Shown here: in pieces, positions 10,149-18,913 of the stretch
Position numbering within the stretch: the first letter of the stretch is position 1
Layout of the letters: every line of letters begins with the position of its first letter
DNA from: Prorocentrum cordatum
Taxonomy: Eukaryota > Sar > Dinophyceae > Prorocentrales > Prorocentraceae
Direction: 5' to 3'
NCBI GenBank assembly: GCA_963575745.1
Contig: CAUYUJ010000385.1
Span: 70,001-114,462, forward strand
Length of the DNA stretch: 44,462 nt
The notes under the pieces: generated by a model
What the model was told of the DNA's origin: nothing
Seen by the model: the letters and a program-made list of their open reading frames with translations, nothing else
Databases searched by the model: none
Program-made: the position numbers and the translations under genes

Positions 10149-10214
10149 CTTGAGCAAAAACTGGCTCGAGCCCGAGCTGGCTCGGGCGAAAGCTGGCCTG
10201 AGCCAGCGCTACGG
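10149..10214 (-). other. Eroded spliced-leader relic array
   Basis: The minus strand starts with CCGTAG (10214-10209), the 5' word of the dinoflagellate spliced leader, and a shortened GCTGGCTCAG. Three 16-nt units follow: CCAGCTTTCGCCCGAG, CCAGCTCGGGCTCGAG and CCAGTTTTTGCTCAAG. Each resembles the leader 3' part CCATTTTGGCTCAAG. It ends 15 nt before the ATG of the pseudogene at 10133. The layout is what repeated trans-splicing and re-integration would leave, after mutation. Each unit has an extra base relative to the leader, so this reading is probable and not certain. Confidence 0.6.
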
Positions 10215-10261
10215 TTGAGGCGGCGCTGAGCGGAAGCATTGGCCTGAACGCGCAGGCGCAA

Positions 10262-10440
10262 CGAAGCGGTCAGACCGCTGCGCTGGCGCAAATACAAGCG
10301 AAGCGGCAATGCCGCTGCAAGTTGAGAAGGACATCACTATAGCAAAGCGGCAATGCCGCTGCAATGCAACTACAAGTAAAGCGGCAATGTCGCTGCAAGT
10401 GAAAACGGCATCATTAGCAAAGCGGCAATGCCGCTGCTGC
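10262..10440. repeat. Hairpin-repeat cluster B
   Basis: Five copies: AGCGGTCAGACCGCT (10265), AGCGGCAATGCCGCT (10301, 10343 and 10420) and AGCGGCAATGTCGCT (10380), about 36-42 bp apart. Each has the right context GCAA or GCTG. Confidence 0.9.
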
Positions 10441-10811
10441 ATGCGACAACATCAAGATGCATTCCGTGGTTGGGGAGGAGGGACGAGCGGTCAACTCACG
10501 CAGGACGGGAGGGGGGAGGAGGAGAAGGAAGAGGGGGAGGGGGAGGGGGAGGAGGAGGGAAGCGCGTTTGCTATGGGAACTGCATCGGCGCGGACTGCTG
10601 AGAGGAGCAACGCAGCAGCTCCCGATGTATACGACGCTAGCAAGAGGAGCAACGAGCTCCTTATAAATCCTACGCGAGAGCGGTAAAGTCCGCTGTGTGC
10701 CCCTGCAAGCACGCTCAGAAGTCCAGGTAGCTACCGCCACGGCCATGCCATCGGTAACCAACCAGTCGACGGAGACTTACTCCGAAGTGATCCGGCCAGA
10801 GCCCCAGTGGA
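10441..10811. other. Spacer with GGA tract
   Basis: A GGA-rich run lies at about 10506-10562. The rest, up to the stop codon of the next gene at 10812, shows no coding signal. It is the 3' flank of the minus-strand gene at 10812-12913. Confidence 0.5.
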
Positions 10812-12913
10812 TCACTTCTTCTTGGCCCACGACTGCGTCTCGAAAGCAGCCTTGATATTCTTCATCCACGATGTCATGTAGTTGACAGCCGTCTTAACCT
10901 CCTCCTCCCTGACGTCTGGGACGACATCCTCGTCCTCCAGGCACCTGTTGCAATACTCCACAACATCATTCAGAAACTTCTGCTTTTTGGTGGCCTCCTC
11001 AGTGTACGTCGTCGGCGCCTGAAATGAGAGGGGGCGACTCCCCCCTCCTCCTCCTCCTCCTCCTCCTCCTCTTCCTTCTCCTCCCCCTCTGCCTCCTCCT
11101 CCTCCTCCGCCTCCTCCTCCTCCTCCCCATCGTCAGATCCGATCTGACTCCGTCGCCTTCTTCGCGCGCTCATCGCGCAGAAGATGCCCCGTCTTCCTCA
11201 GCAATGGCTTCACCGCCAACAGCACCTTGTTAATGGTCTGCAAGCCCTTGGTGCGCTTCTTATGTTCCTCCCTTTTGCGGGCCGCCTCCTCTTTGGCCAT
11301 CTCCCTGTCCATGGCTTTCTGAATCTTCTCAGCCTCGCGGGCCGCCTTCTTCTCTGCTGCGAGCTTCGCCTTGCGCTTGGCCACAAGCTCCTTTGGGCTG
11401 AGGCCCGCGTCAGACCCTGAGAGCTCTTCCTCGTCATCGTGCTTGCCCTTCTTGTCCTTCTCGCCTTTCTTGCCCTTCTTTCCCTTCTTGCCCTTCTTAC
11501 CCTTCTTGCCCTTCTTATTTTTCTTTTTCTTGTCGGAGCTCGAGGAGCTGGAGCTGCTGCTGCTGTCGCTGCTGCTGCTGCTGCGCTGGCGCTTCTTTGA
11601 GCCATTCTGCTTCGGCAGCTCCGCTAGAGCCTCCTCGAGCGCCGCTGCTGCTCCTGCCGCTGTTGCGCTCTGCGGCTTTCCAGCTTCCTCGGCAGCCTCC
11701 AGGAAGGCTGACGCTCTGCGCTTGCGATTGCTGCCAACTTTTCTAGCTATCTCCTGCATTGTGACCTCCTTGATCCTGGCCTCCGAGATCTCGTGGATCT
11801 GAACCCGGTACGTCTTCCCGAGAACTGGATGATCCTCGATGTCAGCAGCCTGTGTTTTCTCCTCAATATCTTTCGTGTTGTATCCCAGCTTCTCGTACAC
11901 AGACAAGGGCAGGAATTGCCCAGCGTGGGTCTCCGTGATGCGCTTCATGCGCACATTCATCAGCATCCCCTTCATCGCGTCGCGGCAAGCAGCAGCGGCT
12001 GACCCGCAATTCTGGTAGAAGTGATCCTGCTCCTCGGCGGTGAGCTCGTCGAACTCCGCAATCGGCCACCCGCCGAAAATCCTTCGAAGTGTTTGGTCGC
12101 GTACCCTGCACGTGGCACACGTGATGACCGTGCCGCCATGGGTGATCTTACAACCCTGTGCAAGCGGATTCGTTTCCTTCTTGCATATGGGGCATTTCGG
12201 GTAGCCCTGCGAGAGCAGGGCCTCAACCTCTTCCCCCCTCTTGTCGTCGTCCGACAGCTGCTCCACTGGCACGTCCTCCTCTTCAGCCTTCTCGCCCGCC
12301 TCCTCTTCAGCCTCTTCCTTTGTTGCCTCTTTGTCAGGCAGGGGGTCCCTTGTTGCCTCTTTGTCAGGCTTTGTCGCCCCCTTGGTTGCCTCGGGCTGGG
12401 GCGGGCAGGGCGGGCGGGCGTCGCTCGGGGATTCTGCCGGCGCGACCTCGGGGGCGCGGGCGACGGGCTCGCCGGCGGGTTCGCCGACAGGCTCGCCTGC
12501 TGCTGGCTGAAGGCTGCCTGCGACAGCGTCTCCCGCCTCTTCGGTTGGCGCCCCCTGGCTGCCTGCCGCGGTCTGGCGCTGGCTGAGCGACTGCAGCGCG
12601 TTCTGAGCTGCCACTGGCGCCATGGGAGCAGGGCTGTCGTCGGAGAAGCTGGGCAAGGTCGTCATCGTCGCGTTGGCGATGACCTGTGCTGCGTCTGCTG
12701 CATCAGCAGCATCGCCTGAAGAGGCGAGGGGAAGGGGGGTCGGGTGCCAAGCGGTCACGCCGCTGCGCCTGGATGGAGAGATGATATGAGGGCATGAGAA
12801 AAGAAGCGGCATGAGGGCATGAGAAAAGAAGCGGCATGATCGCCGCCATCGTTACAAGGCAGCGACGCAACCTTTCCTGGACGCCGCTTCCTCATCACGC
12901 GCTTGGACGCCAT
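10812..12913 (-). CDS. Cys-rich, KKG-repeat dinoflagellate-family protein (spliced)
   Basis: Proposed join on minus: exon 1 12913-12877 (MASKRVMRKRRP), exon 2 12715-11157, exon 3 11018-10812 (APTTYTEEATKKQKF to SWAKKK-stop), about 600 residues. Exon 2 carries an Ala/Glu/Pro-rich N-part. It then has a zinc-binding-like cluster (CPIC, 10 residues, C, 10 residues, CATC) followed by RVRDQTLRRIFGGW, and later FLPLSVYEKLGYNTKDIEE. It continues with a serine run, repeated KKGKKGK, and a charged coiled-coil-like tail. The Cys cluster plus R-I and LP-SV--R/K-G pattern is a widespread dinoflagellate-specific family of unknown function; DNA or RNA binding is plausible from the Cys and Lys content. Exon 2 to 3 joining is well supported (phase kept, CTCTCATTTCAG acceptor). 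The exon 1 link (GA donor) is tentative. Confidence 0.7.
11019..11156 (-). other. Probable GC-AG intron with repeated boundary
   Basis: On minus the exon ends GCGAAGAAG and the intron begins GCGACGG. The intron ends CTCTCATTTCAG and the next exon begins GCGCCGACG. The word AGGCG thus occurs at both boundaries, so the exact cut could slide within it. Joining keeps the frame (RAKK + APTTY) and bypasses a TGA. Intron length is 138 nt, mostly GGA repeat. GC donors and boundary repeats are known features of dinoflagellate introns. Confidence 0.65.
12716..12876 (-). other. Candidate intron 1 carrying a hairpin repeat
   Basis: It ends with a strong acceptor, CCTCGCCTCTTCAG, before GCGATGCTGC. If exon 1 ends at CCAG the donor is GA (GAAAGG) and the frame is kept (RRP-G-DAAD). 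It contains a hairpin copy (AGCGGTCACGCCGCT at 12759) and a tandem duplication of about 24 bp with the GGCATGAGAAAAGAAGC word (12792-12838). The donor is the uncertain part. Confidence 0.45.
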
Positions 12914-13016
12914 GGCGCGCGCGGGGGAACTTCCGACGACGGCAGTCGCCTCGGGAAGCCCTTCAAGTGGCTGCGAACGGGAAGCGTGGACGCGGGAAGC
13001 GACCGCGCCGCTGAAC

Positions 13017-13140
13017 TTGCAGAGCAAAGCGGGTAGACCGCTGAGGAGGGGGGAGGCGGGGGGAGGACGAGGAGGAGGAGGAGGAAGAGGAAATTCCCTC
13101 AGGGGCCATGCAAAGCAAAGCGGTTGCACCGCTGAGGAGA
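13017..13140. repeat. Hairpin-repeat cluster C
   Basis: Copies at 13028 (AGCGGGTAGACCGCT) and 13119 (AGCGGTTGCACCGCT), both with left context CAAAGCGG and right context GAGGA, separated by GGA-rich sequence. They lie upstream of the gene starting at 12913. Confidence 0.85.
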
Positions 13141-13281
13141 ACGCGGAGGGGGAGGAGGAGGGGGAGGAACTGCGCGCGACGCCTCCTCGACGGGAAGCGT
13201 CGCCCTCCGCGACGCTTTTTCTCTGCGGGCGCAGGCGGGGAGCACGGCTCCCGATTCGAAACGCGCGGCGCGCGGATTCAC

Positions 13282-13418
13282 TCAGTGAAGCCGTCGCCGC
13301 TGGTTGGCGTGCCTGTCCCTCTCGCCGTCCTGGGCAGCGCGCGCCTGAGCCGCGATGGCCAGGCGCCCGTCGACGAGCTTCGTGGCCGTGTCCGCGTCGA
13401 CGGTGAGTAGCGCCTCGC
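13282..13418 (-). CDS. Candidate terminal exon, unknown gene
   Basis: Minus frame EALLTVDADTATKLVDGRLA, then IAAQARAAQDGERDRHANQR, ending RRLH-stop at 13282. It is preceded by GGTTAACCGATACATAG, which could be an acceptor. Composition is coding-like (mixed hydrophobic/charged, helical) and unlike the surrounding repeats. No upstream exon could be linked. Family not recognised. Confidence 0.3.
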
Positions 13419-13835
13419 CTATGTATCGGTTAACCTAACAACCCCATGTAGCCCCCCACCAGCCCACCCCCTCCCGCCGCCCCCGACATGGGGATATACA
13501 CCCCGAAATCCCAGGAATTCCGCCTATATCCCCACGTCGGGGGGGTAAATCCCCTAGTGGAGAAAAGGCCACCGAGATGGGGATAGGGCTCGGTTAAACG
13601 ATGCTCGCCACCGAAGCTCGCTCGGCAATTCCGAACGCCCTGCAGGCAGCAGCGGTGCCACCCGGGGCCGTCCTGCGCGAAGTGCCACGCGCCCATGTTG
13701 GCCGCGGGGCCGAGGGCGCCGCGCGTGGCCCAGCGAGCATCCCAGGCAGCAATTTAACAAATCCTCGAATTCGGCCGGGCGAATTCAAAAAAATTGAAGC
13801 CAAAAATGGCTGCGACGAAATCGTTATCCTGTCCT
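13419..13835. other. Spacer without recognised gene
   Basis: Contains two related short words, CCCCATGTAG/CCCCGACATGGGGATATA and CCCCACGTCGGGG/GAGATGGGGATAG (13440-13595), that look like decayed small palindromes around CCCCANGTNGGGG. Nothing codes convincingly. Confidence 0.35.
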
Positions 13836-13965
13836 CCCCCTCCTCCTCCTCCCCCCCCCTCCCCCCCTCCTCTTCCCCCTCCCATGCAAAGCGGTTGGGC
13901 CGCTGAGGAGCAGAATGGGGAGGCAGGAGGGAAGCGAACGCAAAGCGGCTGGCCCGCTGAGGAGG
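13836..13965. repeat. C/TCC tract and hairpin-repeat cluster D
   Basis: A CCTCC tract (13836-13883), then AGCGGTTGGGCCGCT at 13891 and AGCGGCTGGCCCGCT at 13945, both in context GCAAAGCGG--CCGCTGAGGA. Confidence 0.85.
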
Positions 13966-14039
13966 GGGGGGGGGGGGGAGGCGGATGAGGAGGCGACGGA
14001 GAGCGGGGGGGGGGTAACAGTAGTCACCGATAGAAACCA

Positions 14040-14320
14040 AATCAAAAAAAAAACAAGAAAAAACAGACAACATCAAACAACCAAAAAAACAACACGCAAA
14101 ACAAAAAAAACATAAAACAACATACAAACAACAAAAAAAACGCGTTGTTTGTGCTGTTTTTTTTTTCTTTCTTTTTCATGTTGTTTTTGCGTTGCCTGGC
14201 GTTGTCTGGCACCCGCCCTACAAGACAACACAAGCAAAACAACAAAAAAAACAACCTACAAACAACATAAAACATCAAAACCACACAAAAAAACAGCATG
14301 AACACAACGCCCAGGCAACA
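14040..14320. repeat. CAAAACAACA-rich tract with internal inverted T-rich segment
   Basis: A-rich words (AAAACAACA) on plus from 14040 to 14140. The T-rich complement runs 14145-14190 (TTGTTTGTGCTG and a T9 run), and A-rich words return from 14220 to 14320. The centre AACAAAAAAAACGCGTTGTT can pair partly with itself. No gene. Confidence 0.7.
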
Positions 14321-14350
14321 TCCAGCTAACATCCAGCCTGCTGCCAATGG

Positions 14351-15015
14351 GAAGGGGGGGGGGGGGAGGGGAAGAGGGGGGGGGGGGGTAAGGAGAGGGG
14401 GGGGGGTGGGGAGGAGGGGGGGGGGGGGGGGGGGGGCGGTGGGGGGATGGGGGGGGCGCGTGGGGGGTGGAGGAGGAAGGGGGGGGGGGGGGGGGGTGGG
14501 GGCGGGGGGGGGGGGGGGGTAGGGGGCGGAGAGGGGCGGGGGGGGAGGGGGGGGAGGAGGGGGGGGGAGGAGGCAGAGGGGGGGGTGGGGGGTAAAGCGG
14601 CCGGGGGGGGGGAGTAGGAAGAGGGGGGGGGGGGGGCGAAGGAGGAGAGGGGGGGGGGAGGGGGAGGGGAAAGATGATCGAGGAGGAAAGGTAGGAGGGG
14701 GATAAGGAGGGGAGGGGGGGGAGGGGGAGGGGGAGGGGGGGGGGAGGAGGAGGTGGAAATAGGATATAGGAGGAGGGGTAGAAGGAAGGAGGAGAAGGGG
14801 GGGGAAGAGGAGGAGGAGGAAGAGGAATGGGAGGAGCTTCGGAGCTTCGGATTTGGGGGCGCCGAGGCCCAGGAGTGTCAGCACCAAGGGGGCGCCGAGG
14901 CCCCAAGAGGGGCGCCGAGGAGGAAGGGGGGGAGGGGGCAGAGGAGGAGGAGGAGGGGGGGGGAGGAGGAGGGGGGCGAGGAAGAGGAGGGGGAGGAGGA
15001 GGAGGAGGAGGAGGA
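14351..15015. repeat. Extreme G-rich, then GGA-rich tract
   Basis: From 14351 to about 14760 the plus strand is mostly runs of 4-18 G with rare A, T or C; from 14760 to 15015 it becomes GGA-rich. There are dozens of consecutive G-runs, far beyond the G3N1-7 pattern needed for quadruplexes. Proline-rich frames on minus here are artefacts. It contains one broken hairpin copy (AAAGCGGCCGGGG near 14594). Confidence 0.9.
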
Positions 15016-15017
15016 GG

Positions 15018-15140
15018 TGAAAGCGGAAAAGAATGAACGCGGACAGACCGCTATAACCAGCAAATCTGGCAAACCCATGCAAGCGGCCAGGCCGCTGTAG
15101 CAATGTTGCAAACGCATGCAAGCGGACTGGCCGCTATAGG
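15018..15140. repeat. Spacer repeat copy 1 (pair with 18654-18777), 3 hairpins
   Basis: Direct repeat of 18654-18777 with about 90 percent identity, including AAAGCGGAAAAGAATGAA, CAGACCGCTATAACCAGCAA and CAAGCGGCCAGGCCGCTGTA. Hairpins: a GCGGACAGACCGCT remnant at 15038, AGCGGCCAGGCCGCT at 15081 and AGCGGACTGGCCGCT at 15121. Both copies lie just 3' of a minus-strand gene and right after a GGA tract. Confidence 0.9.
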
Positions 15141-15440
15141 AAGAGGAGGAGGAGGAGGAAGAAAAGGAGCAGGAATGGATGGCAAGGGATCTCGCGCAGC
15201 CTCTGTCTCCTGCAAAGCCGCGCAAAGCTCGAGCGTTGCCGTCTCGAGCGGAACTCCGCTGGGCGCTGGCTAAACAGGGGCGTCTCCAACGCAAGACGCG
15301 AAGTGCTCTAATACGAACAGGATCGCAGCAACTGAAGAAGGATAAAATTCTCGATGGTGAGATTCTCGACGGTGAGATTGTGACGGTGAGATTCTCGATG
15401 GTAATGAAAAGAGAAGAAAACGAGCCACTGCAGATGCCGC
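15141..15440. other. 3' flank of the Cys/His gene
   Basis: Short GGA run, then a unique sequence with a small direct repeat: ATTCTCGATGGTGAGATTCTCGACGGTGAG with variants at 15347-15402. No coding signal. Confidence 0.4.
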
Positions 15441-16283
15441 TCAGCCGCGACCGCCGAAGACCAACCCCGACGAGAGCGCATCGATGAGCTGCTGGATGGT
15501 CTCGTCGGCGTCGTTGAACGTCTGCAGCTCGTTCCAGAACGCAACCCTGGCGCCATCCAGGGGGCGCAACATCTGGCTCGACGCCCTGCTGCACCGCTTG
15601 ACGTCGCCCTGGAGCGCCTTGAGCTCGCCGAGGCTCACGGTCACCCTCGCGGCGCTGTCCGCGATGGCACCGCTGCCCTGATGCCGGCGCGCCAACACGG
15701 CTGGTGACTTGGATGCCGCCCCTGGTGCTGCTGCTGAGGGTGCTGCAGCTGAAGCCCCTGGCGTTGCTGCACCAGCGGCGAGCTTGGACGCCACCAACTC
15801 AGCGATCTGCTCCGTGTCGACGCCGCTGCCAGAACGACCACGACGAGCCCTCTTGTTGTCGCGGTCCCTGTCGTCGTCGCGGTGGCCCCTGTCGTCGTCG
15901 TCGGCGCGGCGGGCACTGTCGCCGCACTGCTTGCGGTCGATGGCTTCTGCAGCCAGCCTCTTGTTCCCCTCCTTCTCCGCCCCCCATTTCATCCAACGCT
16001 TGTACTCGTCGTCGTTCTTGCTGATGGTGCGATAATCGATCCCGGCCGCCTGCGCGAAGTCCCTGAGCTCCTCGCCCGCCATGTCAGCCACATCGCTCTT
16101 GTGCTTGTCGCTCCAGCGCAGGTGCATGAACAGCTTATCCCGAGCGTCCGCCTCGGAGCCCCAGCTCCGGCACCTGTGGGAGCGCTTCACCCACTTCTCC
16201 TGCGGGCATCTGTGGCTGAACGGGCACTCATGGAACCGCCACTGCGTGCGCGTGTTGTCGTCGTCGACGCGATCGCACGCCAT
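15441..16283 (-). CDS. Small Cys/His-rich dinoflagellate-family protein
   Basis: Start chosen at ATG 16283 because the product then begins MACDRVDDDNTRTQWRFHEC, the usual opening of this family; the open frame further upstream is hairpin repeat. The product is 280 residues. The N-part holds Cys20, Cys26, Cys38, His54 and His61 (CPFSHRC, SHRCRSW, LFMHLRWSDKH), which could bind zinc in a CCCH-like way. The middle is rich in R, D and K (RADDDDRGHRDDDRDRD, then NKRARRGR). An Ala-rich stretch follows, then a helical C-part with LGELKALQGDVKRC and FWNELQTFNDADETIQQLID. I know the MxCDRxDDD plus Cys/His pattern as a multicopy dinoflagellate family without known function; nucleic-acid binding is inference only. 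The frame is intact, with no intron needed. Confidence 0.7.
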   Translation of the reverse strand: MACDRVDDDNTRTQWRFHECPFSHRCPQEKWVKRSHRCRSWGSEADARDKLFMHLRWSDKHKSDVADMAGEELRDFAQAAGIDYRTISKNDDEYKRWMKWGAEKEGNKRLAAEAIDRKQCGDSARRADDDDRGHRDDDRDRDNKRARRGRSGSGVDTEQIAELVASKLAAGAATPGASAAAPSAAAPGAASKSPAVLARRHQGSGAIADSAARVTVSLGELKALQGDVKRCSRASSQMLRPLDGARVAFWNELQTFNDADETIQQLIDALSSGLVFGGRG

Positions 16284-16439
16284 CGCTCGCGCGCTGGCGG
16301 TGCCTCGAGCGGAGCCTCGCTCGAGGAGGCGGGAAGCGGCGTGCCTCGCGAGGGGGCGGCAGCGGAGCTCGCAGCTCAGCGCTCGATCCGAAACGCAAGG
16401 ATGTGGCGCAACCAATGCGAGGCTACATGGCGATGGCAA

Positions 16440-16760
16440 GACGCAAAGCGGTCTTGCCGCTGTTTGGCAAAGGCAGGGCTTGCGGGAGAAGGAGGAGGCG
16501 TAAAGCGATCTGGCCGCTATTTCGGTGGAAGGGACGATGGAGGTGGACAGACGGGGAGGCAAAGCGGTCTGGCCGCAACATGGGTGGAGGAGGTGGTGCA
16601 GGAGAAAGGGGAGGTGCAAAGCGGCCTGGCCGCGATATGGTGGAGGAGGTGGCGCAGGAGAAGGGTGAGAGGCAAAGCGGTCTGGCAGCTACTTATATCG
16701 GATGAAGGACGACGGCGGTGGACGGACGAGGAGGAATAGGAAAAGCGGTCTGGCCGCTAT
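16440..16760. repeat. Hairpin-repeat cluster E
   Basis: Six copies at about 16447, 16504, 16563, 16620, 16676 and 16743, spaced 56-67 bp: AGCGGTCTTGCCGCT, AGCGATCTGGCCGCT, AGCGGTCTGGCCGCA, AGCGGCCTGGCCGCG, AGCGGTCTGGCAGCT and AGCGGTCTGGCCGCT. The sequences between share GGAGGTGG/GGAGGAGG and GACGATGGAGGTGGAC words, so the real unit is about 58 bp with the hairpin as its best conserved part. They lie 5' of the gene at 15441-16283. Confidence 0.9.
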
Positions 16761-16964
16761 GAAGAGGAGGTGTTAGGAAGAGGAGGAAGCACGGCAGCTG
16801 CGCGGGAGCTTGGGGCAGATGCTGGAGAGCACGCTATTTTGCAACTCCGCGCGGGCCGAGGCAGCTCGCCTGCTCGGCGCAGAAGCGTCGTGAGGGCGCG
16901 GGGGCGCGCCCGATGCGAGGCGCGTCGGGCGCGGGCTTGCCGCTCATCGTATTCCTCCTCCCGC

Positions 16965-17180
16965 GCTCCCTTCCCCTCGTCATCCTTATGGTGGCCCTCG
17001 TCTCCTTGCTCGTCCTCCTCCTCCTCCTCCTCGTTTCCTTGCTCGTCCTCTCCTCCTCGTCTTGCTCGTCCTCTCCCCCTCGTCCTCCGAGCGGTCGCGT
17101 CCGCTACTGCTGCGCTGGGCTGAACGGTCGCATCCTCTAAGCGGTCGCTTCCGCTGCAAAGCTAAGCGGTCGCGCCCGCT
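16965..17180. repeat. TCC tract and hairpin-repeat cluster F
   Basis: A TCC/CTCG tract (16965-17085), then hairpin-like copies at 17091 (GCGGTCGCGTCCGC), 17139 (AGCGGTCGCTTCCGCT) and 17165 (AGCGGTCGCGCCCGCT). These are one base longer (16 nt) than other clusters. They abut the stop codon of the minus-strand gene at 17183. Confidence 0.85.
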
Positions 17181-17182
17181 AC

Positions 17183-18361
17183 TCAAAGGAAAGGCTTGGG
17201 TGAAGGCGGTTCGCCGAGCTGGTTGCTGCTGCTGGCCGCGGTGTTGCTGGTTTCCGCCTTTGCTGCTGGCGGCGTTGGCGAGACCGCCCTGGCGACGTGC
17301 AAGGCGTTCTGGTAGAACTGCCGCGCCCTCTCGAGCTCCTTCGGGCGCGGGTTCTGCGCCTTGAACGCCGCCGCAGCCGCAGGGCCCTCATTCTGCGCGC
17401 GCCTCAGCAAGCGGTAGTAGTCGCGATTGCGGCCACCGCTGATGCCGTACCGCGCCTTGCCGCCGTTGACCCCCGCCCCCCACGGCTCCCCGTTCGGCGA
17501 TCTCCAGCCGTGGGGGCCAGGCTGCAGGGCCTGCGGCGGCGGCTGTGGAGGTGGCGTCGGCTGCTTCGGAGGCGGCGCTGGAGTTGCCGCTGGAGGGGCC
17601 GCTGGGGGCGGCGCTGGAGGCTGCAGCAGAGCCTGAGGCGGCGGCTGTGCAGGTGGCGTCGGCTGCTTCGGAGGCGGCTGACGCGCCTCTGGAGGCGGCG
17701 CTGGAGTTGCCGCTGCAGGGGCCGCTGCCAATGACGCCGCGATAGGCTTGGGCTTCGGCGAAACCTCGGACTGCGACGCCGCCTTCGGCCAAAGCGGCAT
17801 TGTCCCCGAGGGAGGGCCTGCTGCAGCTGCCGCAGGAGGCGGCGGTGGAGGGCCTGCTGCAGCTGCCGCAGGAGGCGGCGGTGGCGAAACTGGCGGTGGC
17901 AGCGGCGGCGGCAGCGAGGTAGCCGATGTCCCCTGCGGCTTTGGCGCGCGACACTTTGAAGTAGGTTCCGCGCGCTTCTTCGGCAGCTGCTCAGCGCCGA
18001 GCTTTGAAGAAGGATCCACCTTCTTCTTCTTCTTGCGCGCAGGGCTCTTCACCTGGCGGCTGCCAGGGTTGTCCAGGCCGCGGTGCCGATCGAGCACTCG
18101 CGCCCTGGCATCTGTGTGGCGAGTCGCGGCCCCCTTCGTGCTCGGGGAGGTCTGCCGCGGCCACGGGGTGCTCTTTCGTGCTGGCGCTGGTCTTGCTGGT
18201 GCTGCCGCTGCTGCTGAGTCATCGCTGCCGCTGCTGCTGGTGCTTCGTGCTGCCGCTGCTGCTGGTGCTGCCGCTGCTGCTGCTTGGCCAGCATCTGCAG
18301 GAGCTTCTCCCTGGGGCACGGGAGGGGCTCGGGGTGGGGCAGTGCAGGGGGAGGTGGGCAT
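17183..18361 (-). CDS. Proline-rich protein with C-terminal GGR-x-YY motif
   Basis: Open minus frame of 392 codons from an ATG. Segments: Ala-rich N-part; basic patch ARKKKKKVD at about 108-116; proline-rich repeats (PPPPPAAAAAG, PPPPKQPTPP, QALLQPPAPPP) at about 148-281; then a conserved-looking C-part, NGGKARYGISGGRNRDYYRL followed by LRRAQNEGPAAAAAF and ELERARQFYQNAL, at about 298-355. The GGR--YY plus following alanine and NPRP is seen in several dinoflagellate families I recognise; function unknown. The true N-terminus is uncertain. An acceptor-like CCTCCCGTGCCCCAG lies at about 18310, and another frame just after it reads EKLLQMLAKQQQRQHQQQ, so the first 60 residues may be wrongly framed. 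Confidence 0.55.
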   Translation of the reverse strand: MPTSPCTAPPRAPPVPQGEAPADAGQAAAAAAPAAAAARSTSSSGSDDSAAAAAPARPAPARKSTPWPRQTSPSTKGAATRHTDARARVLDRHRGLDNPGSRQVKSPARKKKKKVDPSSKLGAEQLPKKRAEPTSKCRAPKPQGTSATSLPPPLPPPVSPPPPPAAAAAGPPPPPPAAAAAGPPSGTMPLWPKAASQSEVSPKPKPIAASLAAAPAAATPAPPPEARQPPPKQPTPPAQPPPQALLQPPAPPPAAPPAATPAPPPKQPTPPPQPPPQALQPGPHGWRSPNGEPWGAGVNGGKARYGISGGRNRDYYRLLRRAQNEGPAAAAAFKAQNPRPKELERARQFYQNALHVARAVSPTPPAAKAETSNTAASSSNQLGEPPSPKPFL

Positions 18362-18653
18362 GCAACTCAGAAAAATCGACGACTAGCGTAAGCACATCGG
18401 CGCTGCGTTGGCGCAGGAAGAAGCAGAGACAACAAATGCGGAGATACCCTTCCCAAGAAGAAAGGGGTGCACCGCCGCGTTCTCCATTTCGAGGAACGCC
18501 TCCATGGCGCTCGCTGCAGGGGGCCTCAGGGAGGCTCAGCGGAGCCTCGCATGGGGGGCGCGGCGCAGGCGGCCGCGCAAGCTGGAGGAGGAGGAGGGGG
18601 AGAAAGGGGAGGAGGAGGAGGAGGGGGGCGAAGAAGAGGAGGACGAGGAGGAG

Positions 18654-18777
18654 GGGAAAGCGGAAAAGAATGAAAGCGGACAGACCGCTATAACCAGCAA
18701 ATCTGGCAAACCCCAAGCGGCCAGGCCGCTGTAGCAATATTGGCGAACGCACGCAAGCAGACTGGCCGCTATAGAAA
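18654..18777. repeat. Spacer repeat copy 2 (pair with 15018-15140)
   Basis: Same order of words as copy 1, with a short deletion at 18710 and point changes. It contains hairpins at 18671 (AGCGGACAGACCGCT), 18714 (AGCGGCCAGGCCGCT) and a mutated one at 18754. A further hairpin, AGCGGTTAGGCCGCT, follows at 18786. It lies 3' of the minus-strand gene that ends at 18914. Confidence 0.9.
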
Positions 18778-18913
18778 GCATCAAGCAAAGCGGTTAGGCC
18801 GCTGTACCAAACGTGGGCATGCTGAGCTGATGCAAGCTTGCGTGCAGATGCTCGTATACGGCCAGGACTGCTGACGCGCAAACGCAGCGATGAAAGTCTG
18901 AGCTCTGGCACGA

